This document shows, piece after piece, positions 48,111 through 60,095 of a stretch of 64,000 bases of DNA. The stretch's first letter is position 1, and each line of letters starts with the position of its first letter. Below the pieces are notes generated by a model, which ran no database searches, had not been told where the DNA came from, and saw nothing but the letters and a program-made list of their open reading frames with translations. The position numbers and the translations under genes were made by a program. This stretch comes from Eopsaltria australis. Lineage: Eukaryota; Chordata; Aves; Passeriformes; Petroicidae. The stretch covers positions 62,001 to 126,000 of the forward strand of contig JAVTVJ010001355.1 of the NCBI GenBank assembly GCA_034509425.1, given 5' to 3'.

Positions 48111-51100
48111 CCACCTTTCAAACCCTTCCAGCTGCCAGTTTGGTCTCTGCTGGAAGGAAAAAAAAAAGGATCTTGCTGAGAGGGAACCTCTGTCAGATCA
48201 CCTCTCTCAGGTAGAAAACTGCTCACAGAGTTGTATTTTCTCCTTCCCAGCATAACCAGCACATCAAGAGGATTCCCCTACCTGGGAGAACATCCCAGTG
48301 AAACTCTGAACTCGCTAACAGCTTTAAAGGGCTTTGGATGAAGCAGCAGTGAGAATCTCCGCTGGGAATGGCAGGGAAAGGCACGTTCAGAAACATGGAA
48401 ATTCTCACTCTGCACAAGATGTTTCGGCTATTTGATTTCCTGTGCCTTCAGAGGACTACCTGAATATTTAACTGGCATCAGATCAGCTCTCAGTTGAGAG
48501 CTTGCTTGTGCCTGTGCATCCTGAGAGGTGAAAAATAACTCAGTAATCAGATTTTAAGCTGTTATCTAATTGCAGAGAAGGCAGCACAGCAGATAAACCC
48601 CAGCAATTCAGTCCTTAAGAGTTCTCACACCGAATTTTCACCTTGTTTAAGGGCAGAGGTGTGTGGATTCCAGAAGGAAACAGATGTTTTCATCCCATCC
48701 CAACTCCTCCATGGGGGTAATTGCCTGTAAATAGTGAGGTTATTAAAGCTATTAGTTGAATATCACTATCCACCAAGCATGACAGATTAATCAAAGCAGA
48801 AGTTCTACCACAGAAGTCCCACTTAAAGTTCATTTCCTCCAATGGCTGAGTGTTTAAGGAGATTTTAAGCAATAGATCATACTCTGTGGGCCATTCACCC
48901 ACCAGGTGATTTCCTACAGTGTTCTGAATCACTGGAGGCTCTCCATTTTACAACGCTAACACTGCCCTAAAATTTGTCATTGATTTCACGCCTCACAAGT
49001 TTTAAGATCCTGAAGAAGCCAACAAACTCTTCCACAAGGAGCTGACCTTCATTTAATGACCTGTCATGATCAGTGGAAATCAGAACAGGAACAACCAAAC
49101 TGAGATACAGATTTATGTGCTTTTCCCCCTTTTTCGTTCATTCTATTTCACGTAAATCAAATATTGTAGGTTTTTACAGGGTTTAAATATACAGATTGTG
49201 TAAATCTGTGTTATACATCTCAGCATGTTTTCTTCAGAGTGTGTTTTTTTTAAATAATGTCTTTTGTACATGTAAATTTTTTTGGCATTTAGTTACACCA
49301 GAATGGAGGCCAATTCATTTGTCCTTTGCCTAAATTTCCGAAAACTCGATCAGTCGATTCATCTTTTATTACTAATATGGACACACAAACAATTTACTAA
49401 TGGTTCCAGAAGCTCGTGGCTGGCTGGAGAATTGGATGTATTCTCTGATTTTAAATCTCCTATTGTTTTGTTACAGAATCTCACCACCCATTCCGTGTCA
49501 TGGGAGGCAAATGCGAGGCACAAAAGGCGTGAGACTGCTGGGAATTAATTTCCAAAGTCAGGTAAAATGTCATTCCATTGTTCCTTTGTAAATCATCCCC
49601 CCAGCACCTGTAGCATAAGGAAATGAAAAATGGGTCAGACTATTAAGCTAAATGGCCTTTTGGAAAGCTGGAGTGAAAGCTTTACAAATGATGTATTGTG
49701 GGAGGGCAGCTCAGTGTTTTCTGTGGTTTCTTTATGGTTTGTTCTTCCCCCAGATAAGCTGGGATTGGAATGAAAAGAGGCCTGACCAGACATGATTCCA
49801 CTGACTCCATCATCAGGGCCTGACACTCCACTGGAAGAGGACCAGCCATTTCATCAAATGCAAAATGCACTAATTCCCTTTTAATGCCCTATTTACTGGG
49901 AGTTGGAGGAGCTTTGTGTCCCCTGGGTGCCTCTAAATGTGCTCAGCCGTGGATCGGTAGCACAGCAGAGCCACCCTCCCTGCCCTGCCCCACCCCAGAG
50001 ACCTTCACAGCTCACAGGAAAAAGGCACTTTCTGCAGAAATAACTGGTGACACAATGGGATTTTAACCCTGGTACCCAGGAAATTGGGGATAACTCACAG
50101 GGCTCCCTGCTGGAAATTCTCTGAGTGTGGCTGACTCACTCCTTATCCAGTGCTTGGTGCCCTAAGAGCCACTGGGGCAACTGGTTTGAGCATTAATGGT
50201 TCAGTGCTTTCCTACTGCACCCACCCTCTTGCTCTTTCCAACCATTTCATTTTCAGGAGTGGTTTTGAATTAGTTCTGAGTTTGTTTCTCAATAAAGTTT
50301 CAAAATGCAATAGATTCAGGGATTTTTAAATGATTAATTTCTTTCATTTTCAAACCTGAGGGATCTCCTTCCCTCTTCTTGGAATGGGTCAGAAAGGGAC
50401 CAGGGAGGAAAATCCCTGCTGAGGATGCCCTGGGCAAAATTTTATCCTTGGACCAAGTGTATTCCTGAGTCACCTGAATAAAAAGGATTCAGCCTAAGGA
50501 CTCTCTGAATCTCCTGAAGCAGAATCAAAGGCAGAGAATCTATTCCATTGACAAAATAATTAAACCATTAATAACTGCATGCATATAACTTTGGGGACTG
50601 AATGATATCAATTAAATTCAATTAACATCTGCACAATGCTTTGAGGACATGAAATGTCATGTAACTGCAAAGAAATTTTCAAATTAATCCTATTAATCCT
50701 ATTTTTAGGATTTATTAATCCTAAAATATTTCTGCTGCATTAGCACGCCGCTAAATGTGAAAATCACTAGAAGCAAAGGCAGGGGTACTCCAAAGATTTA
50801 GGGAGGTTGGTAATCCCTTTGTATGAAAAAGGAAGTTTATTTCCTGAAATCAAGTTCCACTTGAAAGTGGCAGTTCCAGGTAAATCAATATTGATGCCAT
50901 TTAAAAATAACCACATTCTTTGTACAGCTATTGATTCTAGCAGGAGTGACTGAAGGAAGGATATACATAAATATACCCCAAAAAAAGAAGGTTGGATATT
51001 AATGTCATCTTTTATCATCCTAGGCACTAACAGGGCTGGAAAGTATTGATTACCTTAAAAGCCCCTAATAACTAAGGAACTATTGACTTAATATTTTCTC

Positions 51101-51610
51101 TAATCCTCCATGAAATTTTACAGTAAGTCCTGATGTATTTTCTGTTAAGACTTTTAGGGCTGAACTATATCATGTACTTATCTGGAGTGTCAGCTCTGGG
51201 GCTTACACGGCAGCTGATGAGAGCTCTGCTAAAGGTGAGCAATAACTCCCAAGATTTAAGTCTGGTTTCAGGGATTTTGGAGATAGATACATCTGCTAAT
51301 GTCTATTATTCTATAGCTTTTATCTTTTAAATAATCTTTATCATTAGGGGATAATCTAATATACATTTATTCCGTGGAAACAAGGGTTCTGCTCATAATT
51401 ACTCAACTACAGCTGCTCTGAAAATTCCCTCAGCGTTGGGTAAGTGTCTCGACAGCCTTTTTTATTGCTTCCTATTTTCCTAGAGCACTCTCACAGCCTG
51501 GCTTCCTAAAACTCCAATGGGTGATACTCATCCAAGTTAAATAAGGGAATGGTGAATGGAAATTTACCCAAACACCTGAATTCTTCAATCCCTCAGAGTG
51601 AGTGGATTCT
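48111..51610. other. Intergenic, no gene recognised
   Basis: No supported exon, RNA gene or repeat array found. Open frames here are shorter than 100 codons and resemble no family I know. Confidence 0.5.
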
Positions 51611-51611
51611 C

Positions 51612-51782
51612 TACTTCCACCCCTGCCATGGCAGGGACACCTTCCACTGTCCCAGGGTGCTCCAGCCTGGCCTTGGACACTTCCAGGGATCCAGGGGCAG
51701 CCACAGCTTCTCTGGGCACCCTGTGCCAGGGCCTCCCCACCCTCCCAGGGAAGGATTTCCTCCATACATCCAATGGAATTCT
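51612..51782 (-). mobile_element. CR1 LINE 3' fragment
   Basis: Antisense CR1: ctgccatggcagggacacct, tccactgtcccagggtgctc, ggggcagccacagcttctct, cagggaaggatttcctcc. Confidence 0.9.
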
Positions 51783-53084
51783 ACTCTCTTTAGATTAAAG
51801 CCATCCCCTGTGTGGATCCTGGCCCCTCAACTCCTGCATTGACACAGAGCAAACAGAGAGGTTTTCATGTTTGGTTTGAGTTCAAACAGAACAGCTGACA
51901 GGTTTCCAGCCCCCAGGGATGCTCCCAAATCCCCTCTGCACTGTGGTTCCACTGCCCTGGCTCTGCTGTCCCATTCCTAACCCATCCCAAACTGCCCACC
52001 CCTACAAACCTCACCTCCCCAAACTGCCAATGCACAGAAAAGCTTTGCTCACCCTCAGCAATTCCCCTGGGCCAAATTCTATCCATTTCAAGCCTATTTC
52101 CAGAAATACCTTCCAGATCTTGCTACCAAACTCCAGAAGTGCCAGAATATCTCTGCTTTCCCCAAAAAGATTAAAGACTTTTAGGTAAGAACTGGTTGCT
52201 GAAACAATATGGAAAGAGAAGTGCAGTTCTAGAGCTCCCTGTGCCTGACATCCTTCCCATCCCCTGAGCAGCATCACTGGGTTAACTCCAATTTTCCAAC
52301 ACCTCTTTATAGAGTGAAGGTGATACATAATGGAATCCAGCAAAATTCAGACACTTTTCCCTTGCCTCCAGTAAAAGCAAGGACTTTTCTTGATCCCACT
52401 AGTCACATCTAATCCTCAGCAATTGGTTTTGGCTCAGTCCTGTAATCACTTATTTATGGAACTCTCTCCATCACAGGAGCAGCCTCATTAAAAGGAATGG
52501 GGCAGTTTTTCATGTGCTCTTTGCTGGGCCAGGGCCCCTCAAAGCCATTTAAGCCCTCAAGTCCTACTTTAAGCTGGGCCTTCCCCTGGGTCCCGCAGGC
52601 CTTGGGCAGGTTCAGCACTGTCCCCATCACAGGCTGAGGAGGGAACATGCTGGGAACTCACACCCAGGGCAGCTGGCCCTAGAGCTCTGTCCTTAGAGGA
52701 GGCAGAGCACTGCACTAATTATTTTAATGACTGGAAATGAACTGTGAATTTCTTAAGAGCCATTGAAGCAAAGCGCTTGGAGTCAATCTCCCCACATTAA
52801 TACCAGAGTGCTGGAGATTGCTCATATCTTTGAGATGATGAAGTACAGCTGCTAGATTTCCCTGGCTAATAGCAGGCCGAGTGTTAAAACACCAAACTTT
52901 CCCTCACATCCTTCTGATGGAATAAAGGAAAAGGACAAAAAAAAAACCCCACACAGCACCTTCCACTTGAGCCGTGCTGAGCTGGAGTGCTTGTGTCCCT
53001 CAGTGCGTCCCCAGGGCCACCTGGCAGGGAGTGGGCAGGGCCACCCTGCTCCTCTGGAAGCACAGGAGTGGCACTGGGATCCCA

Positions 53085-53695
53085 GGTGGCTCAGGATGCT
53101 GTGTGGGATGCAGGATGCTCTGAGGGATGCAGGATGCTGTGTGGGATGCAGGATGCACTGTGGGATGCAGGATGCTGTGTGGGACGCAGGATGCACTGAG
53201 GGATGCAGGATGCACTGTGGGATGCAGGATGGGATGCAGGATGCTCTGAGGGATGCAGGATGCTGTGCAGGATGATGCAGGATGCACTGTGGGATGCAGG
53301 ATGCTGTGTGGGATGCAGGATGCACTGTGGGATGCAGGATGCTCTGAGGGATGCAGGATGCACTGTGGGATGCAGGATGCTGAGGGATGCAGGATGCTCT
53401 TAGGGATGCAGGACACACTGTGGGATGCAGGATGCTGTGAGGGATGCAGGATGCACTGTGGGATGCAGGATGCTCTGAGGGATGCAGGATGCTCTGAGGG
53501 ATGCAGGATGCACTGTGGGATGCAGGATGCTCTGAGGGATGCAGGATGCACTGTGGGATGCAGGATGCTCTTAGGGATGCAGGACACACTGTGGGATGCA
53601 GGATGCTGTGAGGGATGCAGGATGCACTGTGGGATGCAGGCTGCACTGTGGGATGCAGGATGCACTGTGGGATGCAGGATGCAGGCTGCACAGGG
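53085..53695. repeat. 19-bp minisatellite, about 32 copies
   Basis: Unit gggatgcaggatgcNNTGN with three main variants (ctctga, ctgtgt, cactgt). A 171-bp block (nine units) is repeated: the rare variant tagggatgcaggacacactg occurs at 53,401 and 53,572. Because 19 leaves remainder one on division by three, each frame cycles through the same 19-residue period, giving long open frames on both strands (up to about 280 codons). Confidence 0.96.
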
Positions 53696-54792
53696 CCTTT
53701 GTGTGTGTCTGGCTCTGCAGTGTGGCACCTCCAGCCCAGCAGTTTTTCCTCTGCCCCTGTTTGCTTATTCCTTCTCTAACTGTGCTGCTTATCGCTGATT
53801 TGCTTTTTCTTTGTATATCCAAGGAAATGCAAATACGGGATTTAATCAGGAGGATGAGACACGACAGCCAGTGTTTGCCAAACAGTTTAGTGAGCGTGAG
53901 CACCTCCATTAGAGACAGAAGTTGCAGCAGCTTTAACAATGTTCAGGCAGCTCTGAGCATCCAAGCAGAAAGAAATCACCGAAAATCATGATTCATTTTT
54001 TAAAACGCTGCCTGAGCTTGAGTCCCTTAAAAATAAAAACGTCATTACTAATTCAGGGAAGTTTTCATTCAGTCCCAAACGCTGGCGTGCAAGTGTGGCA
54101 CACAGAGCCATGGAGCAGCCCTCAGCCCTGGGCTCGGGGTCACAGCTGTCTCCAGAGGGCCCTGCAAGAGCAGCCCTGGACACGGAGACCTCATCCAGCC
54201 TCTCCTGGAGGGACAGAGCCATCCAGTGCCATTAACTGCTGCTGCTCTGTGTGGAGGCACCGTAATGGGCATCAGATTGCAAATGGAGCTGAGATTAAAC
54301 ACAGCTCTTAATGGCTCTGCAAACACGTCTGGGAAAAACAGCAGAGCGTTCACCACTAAATTAACTCCTCGTTTTTGCCAATACGGGCCTGTTTGCATTC
54401 CACCGCAGCCTGGCCTCTGCAGATGCCTTCCCTCGGCTCAGGGAGGGCTGGAGTTCCTGACTTCAGGAGTTCGTTTTTGCTGTCAGGCATAAAATGGAGC
54501 AGAAGGATTCCCACAGTGCTCAGCCTGATGCTCCTGATTGTGGTGATGCCAACCAGAACCCTCCATCTCAGAGCTTGGGGGTGCACACACCACAGCCCAG
54601 CTCCAGGTCAGTAATTAGCAAAGAGTTCAAGGATTCCAGTCTTTTTTCTTCCCTGCTCCAGGAATCCTTTGAGGAGATTGTGTTCCTCAAAGACACTCGT
54701 TACTGGAATGGATTTAGCCCTTTTCATTTCATTTTCTGCTTGGAAAAGGCCACGGAGGCTGAAATTCCAGACTCAAGTTCCATCAGTTTGGT

Positions 54793-54978
54793 AACAGGTT
54801 TGGAACAGGTTCCCACAGAAGCTGTGGCTGCCCCTGCATCCCTGGAAGTGTCCAAGGCCAGCTTGGATGGGGCTTGGAGCAGCCTGGGACAGTGGAAGGT
54901 GGCCCTGCCATGGCAGGGGTGGCACTGGATGGGCTTTAAGTCCCTCCCAACCCAAACCACTCTCTGGTTCTGTGCTAA
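54793..54978 (+). mobile_element. CR1 LINE 3' fragment
   Basis: Plus-oriented: cccacagaagctgtggctgc, catccctggaagtgtccaag, gcctgggacagtggaaggtg, ending cccaaaccactctctggtt. Confidence 0.9.
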
Positions 54979-54979
54979 G

Positions 54980-57239
54980 TGATACCCCAGTCTTTCTCCT
55001 CCCTGATTACACATCTGCTCAAACCCTCCTGGAGAGAATATTCAAAAGGCAAACCAGGCCAGATGACATTTCCTCACTGTTAATTTTCCCTTTCCAGGCC
55101 ATCCACCAGCACTCAGCCCTGGCCCACAGCAGGACCCATCCCTGTGAGCACACAGAGCCCTCTGCAGTGACAGCACACAATAATTCACTTGTCACAAGGT
55201 GTTGCCCACCTCATAACCAGGGCCAGTTTTTCAAACCTGCCCTTTTAGCAGAGCCCTCAGTGGGGTCATTGTCCTTCTGCTGCCCTGTGGGACACTGGCA
55301 GCACAACTCTGCCCTTTTGGCCACATTCTCAGTTTTTAAGCACTGAATAATTGAACAGCACAGTTCTGTTCCTGCAATATTGTTCAGCTCACATCACTTG
55401 GATGGCTCTTATTCCTTAAATTCAGCTGGGCCCTCTGCACATGCCCATGGCTGATCCCAGAACACCGAGTCCTCCAGCCTGTCTCCAACCCCTGTGCCAG
55501 CATCCCAGCTCCCTGCCTTGTCTCTTTGATGGAAACAATCATATTTCATACTCACTGCTGCATCCCTGCCCCTCTGGGCTGCTGAGCCTCCAGCTGACCC
55601 CTGTGGTGCCTTTGCTTAGGCAGCCAAAAATCCCAGGGCTTGGAACACTTTCTCCATGGAAATATTGCTGGGAGTGCAGCTCATTCCCTGGCCTTGCCCA
55701 TCACTCCCTGGGTGAGCTGAGAAACCAAACCCAAGATGAATTCTCTCCAGTAATTTTCCTTTTGCCCATTACCTCGTGCTCAGTACACCAGAAGTGCACA
55801 TTTCTGCGAGGCTCAGAGATAAAGAATTGTTTAGATGTTTATTAAACAACAGAGTTGAATGAAATCAGCCCCATTATGTTGTCTGGAGGATGGGAGTTAA
55901 TTGGCAGACACGATGATTTACTCCAGTTTGAAACACCAAGTGGGGTTTGGAGTAAGTTAATGACAACGAGGATCAGAATGAGAGTGTGGGAAATGGAAAT
56001 TTTATTTTAATTCCTACTGAAGTACTTTTGTAAATGAGTTTGCTCTCGCCTCACTGTGAGAGGTTCCTCCCGGCTGGCTTTGCTGTTCCACATTTAAATG
56101 TTATCCCAGGGCACGTTAAATACCATCACTGGACACTGTACAGAGACTTAATTTCCTAAATAAAACACCAGAGAGGAGCCAGAGTGGCAGCTGGGGGAAT
56201 CTCCTGGACAAAAAATATCCAGAAAAACAAGTGCTGGGAAGGTGAGGAGCAGGGGCACCCCCATCCCTCGCCGTGCTCCCCAAAGCCCTGGTTTGGATCA
56301 TTTCAATCCAAAATGTCACCACTGCCATTTGGGAAGAGCCAGAGTGGCATTTTCAGAGTGCTTCCACCTCTGCCTGTCGTGCCTGTGCTAATTTCTGATG
56401 CTGAGGGGGTTTTTTTCGGTAGAAGAGGCACATCTGCAGCAAATGCTGGGCATTTATTCCCTAGAATAAAGACAAATAATAGGAAGGGCTCCAAATGCTC
56501 CCAGCAGCCATGGAATGACTGCAGAATAGCCCACAGAGCCCAGTGAAGATCTCACAGAGCCAAAGTGGGATTCACCCTGCACACAGCAGAGATGGGAATG
56601 GGGCTGTTAATGGGACAGCTCCAGGCAGGGGGAAATGGGAGGGGAAATGGAGCTTTTCCCGCTGAAATGCTTTGGGGGAATTGCCAAAAGCCTGGAATGC
56701 CAAAGCCAGGCACCAGCAGATGCTGAGTGAGGGCACCTCCAGGGCCTCGTGCTCCTGGATGGGCAGAGGCTGCCAGAAATTGGAAGCATTTTTGGGAAAC
56801 AGTAGAAAAAGAGATTCTGTTTATTTTCAGTGTCCTGAGAGCATTTCCTGCAGCAGAAATGGAGGGCAATGACAAGAGAAAGAAAACAGTTCCAGGGAGT
56901 TGATCCCGTGTTGTCCCTCCCGTGTCACTGCCACGTCTCACCGGGGTGGATGCAAAGCAGGGATGCGCCCTTGTCTGGCCCTAAAGGCCACACTTGTGTT
57001 ATCCCAGTTCCTCTCTGAGGGCACAGAACCCCCTCAGCTCCCCTGACTTGTTCTGAACAAGGATTAAACAGAATTTTGTGCAAAGACATTTTTGTCGCTA
57101 TCGAGAGATGGTCAAATTCCTCCATCACATCATTCCAGAAAATCCAATGGTTTCCTCAGCAACTTTCCGTCCTCCTCCTCCTCCTCCTCCTCCTCCTCTC
57201 CCATGGGAGAATCAACCTCCTCCCTCCTTCCTCTTTCAC

Positions 57240-57270
<31 letters not shown>

Positions 57271-58318
57271 ATGAAAGACAAGGCACCAGCTGGCATTAAG
57301 AAAAAAACCAACATTTTCTTCTCTCCTCCTCCCCACCATAACATTTATGAGTTTCAGTTTTACTTGAGTTTTAATTTCACTCGTGTTTTCCACCACCACT
57401 TTGGAGCAGCCTCTTGCTGGCCCTGAGCTGTCACCTGCCCCAGGAGCTGGGGACAGTCCCATGAGCCACTGATCCCTGCTGGCACAGAAATTAATCCCAC
57501 TGGCACGGGCTGACCACATCCTCTCAGCCTTTCATTACAACCTTTTTCCCCCCTTTTCATTTCTTTTTACATTTCTCTCCCACTGATCTCTTAATCCCTG
57601 CCTTCAGCAGTTGTTTATTGTTTATCTAAACATCTCCTGCCTCTGTCTGATATTCCCTTCCAGCTCTCCTCAAATATTTGGCTTTTCCTGCCCTTCTTTA
57701 GCATCAAACCAGCCCAGAACCAAATCCCACTGCAGTCCTTTCAGTTTAACTTCTGCTCTTCTATAAAGTATTCCCAAACATTCTTGTAGCTCCAATATTT
57801 TACAAACCTGGAGCTCCCACAGAGCTTTTCTGGGGGCATCTGAATTTACCACAGGTTTAAAGATCACCTTTCCAGAGGCACCAGCTCTTACACCACTGGA
57901 AATTAAAACTATTAACCTGGTTTGGATTATTTTGTCTGCAGGCCAAAGCAGATTGCTGTTGCAAGGGAATTGTTCCTGAGATACTGCTCTCTGCTTGTTC
58001 CTCCACAAGGACAGAGTCATAAAAAATTATGCAATGCTGTAAGCTTAAAATATGTGGAAAAGGGAAAAATAACAAGTCTGCAACATTTGCAAGTGAAAAA
58101 ATACCATGCAATTCAAATTCCTCTGGAATTTACAAAACAGAGGAGTTGTCAAGTGTCAGTCCAAGTTTCTCCTTACAGCTCGTGTTTGTCATTCCCTCCC
58201 AAACCTCCCCCAAATTCCCAGCTCACACAGCAGTGGGAGCTCAGTGAGAATCTCTCTCCAGCAGAGCCAGCTCCCTCCTGGAGTGACCAAAAGTGGGGAA
58301 ATCCCCTCCACCTAAAGC
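54980..58318. other. Intergenic, no gene recognised
   Basis: No supported exon or RNA gene. It contains the CCT-rich microsatellite at 57,170-57,272 and otherwise unassigned unique sequence. Confidence 0.5.
57170..57272. repeat. CCT/TCC microsatellite
   Basis: Two blocks of cct triplets (57,170-57,200 and about 57,238-57,270) separated by an imperfect pyrimidine stretch. The plus strand is C/T-only over long runs, a form that can adopt triplex structure. Confidence 0.9.
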
Positions 58319-58319
58319 T

Positions 58320-58440
58320 CAGCCAGTCCCACCCCTGACACCTTCCACCATCCCAGGCTGCTCCAAGCCCCATCCAGCCTGGCCTTGGACAATCCAGGGA
58401 TGGGGCAGCCACAGCTTTTGTGGGCTCCCTACTTTATGGA
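58320..58440 (-). mobile_element. CR1 LINE 3' fragment
   Basis: Antisense CR1: acaccttccaccatcccagg, tccagcctggccttggacaa, tggggcagccacagcttttg. Confidence 0.88.
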
Positions 58441-58578
58441 TTCCTTTTGCTCATCAAATATCTCCTTTTTCCTGATTTTCCCAATTGTCCAACACTAACC
58501 AGCAAAGATACTCAACATTAAAACACCTTTGGAAGCCTCTGCCCCTCTGCAAACCCCTTCAGCACAGAGGAGCAGGGG

Positions 58579-58836
58579 GTGTTGGGGCTGAGCTGGGTGA
58601 CAGCAGCAGCAGAGAGAGAGCTGGAGACACCTGAGGAGCTGAGGGACATCTTCAGGCAGAGTTTGGTTGGCACTGAAGGGCACAAAGTGCTCAGAACAGC
58701 CCTGAGGAAGGCTGGAGATGCTGGGCAATGCCTGCTGGAGTCGTGGGGCTTGAGGGGAACTTGCCGGAGGGGCTTCCTGGCTTCCTGCATCAATGTATTG
58801 ACCTGGATTCCTGTCAGTTCCTGGATTTATCCCTAG
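58579..58836 (+). other. Unassigned 85-codon open frame
   Basis: The frame includes ERELETPEELRDIFRQSL, GHKVLRTALRKAGDAGQ and LLESWGLRGTCRRGF, a charged helix-prone composition unlike the repeat-derived frames nearby. I recognise no family, and there is no splice or promoter support. It may be a remnant of a retrocopy or chance. Confidence 0.2.
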
Positions 58837-59754
58837 GATAAGACATTGTACTGCCTTTTCAGAGCACACACCGGAGAAATGGTGCTTTACATGTCAAGCA
58901 GGCCCCTTTTCAATTAGAGCCCTTTGAATACAGTTTAGCAGCAGATATATGAAATCAACAGCGAGGCAGCCACAGAGCTCATCCATCCACTCCTGATTAG
59001 TTCCACAGTGCCTCCCATGCGTGCATCACTTCAGGTGGAAAGCTCTGCCTCGCCCTGCCTCCTAAATTCCGTCTGTTTGAAGAACTATTGAGTGAGGCAG
59101 CAGGATGCAGCAGGGTATTTGTCAGCGCATCGATCGGGATTTGCATGGCAGGGCCGGTTGTTTGCAGCCTGTTCCTCCCCGGTGTTAACCACGGCGTGAA
59201 TTCCTGGGGAATTTACAGCCCTGCTCCTTCCAGCCTGCTCCCTTCAATCCCTCAGCTCCTGACAGGTCTCAGTTCCAAACACGGGGTTGTTCAGCACGAA
59301 ACAAAAGGGCAGCGCTGCCCTGATCGATACGGGCTCCTGGGGAGCTGCCAAGGGAAATTCGTCTCCCAGGCTGGGAATTGCAGCAGAGGTTCTGCCTCTG
59401 GAGAGGCTGTGGAGCCAGGAATGCCCCCGGGCAGCAGGGCACCCACACCTGCACCCATCCCGGGGCTGAATCCATGAAATCTCCCTCAGAATTCCAATCC
59501 CAATACCTGTTATATCAAAGGAGACAGATCCGTGATCCACGTCCAGTAGAGACACCCAAGAGAGTGAGGGATATCCAAATATCTTCTTCACATGCTGTAT
59601 TTCACACTCATTCTTTGTCTCGTTCCTCTCACTTTGCCTGTCATTAAGAGAAAAAAACCTCAAGTTTTTCTTTTCCCAGACCCCGATTTTCAGACGAAGA
59701 GAATGAGATTCCCAAGATGGGAGCAGAGCCTCTTGACCCGTTCCTATCATCCTG

Positions 59755-60095
59755 CTCAGCCATTTCTATGGGAATGGAAGCAGAATTCCAGCCATGGATA
59801 CAGGAATGAAAGTGGAATTCCAGCCATTCATACGGGAATGGAAGCAGAATTCCAGCCATGGATAGAGGAATGAAAGTGGAATTCCAGGCTTAGATATGGA
59901 AATGAAAGTGGAATTCCAGCCATAGATATGGGAATGGAAGCAGAATTCCAACCATGGAGATGGGAATGGAAGCAGAATTCCAGCCATGGATACAGGAATG
60001 AAAGTGGAATTCCAGCCATTTATATGGGAATGGAAGCAGAATTCCAGCCATTTATATGGGAGTGGAAGTGGAATTCCAGCCATGGATATGGGATT
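59755..60095. repeat. 32-bp minisatellite, about ten copies
   Basis: Unit gaattccagccatggatacag followed by gaatgaaagtg or ggaatggaagca; each copy carries an EcoRI-type gaattc. Frames on both strands look protein-like (AGILLPFPxxWLEF on minus) only because of the repetition. Confidence 0.93.

Noticed and set aside
52852..53798. Long open frames on both strands (279, 242 and 181 codons) rich in Cys, Ile, His, Pro or Cys, Gly, Met, Asp
   Set aside because: They are read-through of the 19-bp minisatellite: all frames give the same 19-residue period and there are no splice or start signals.
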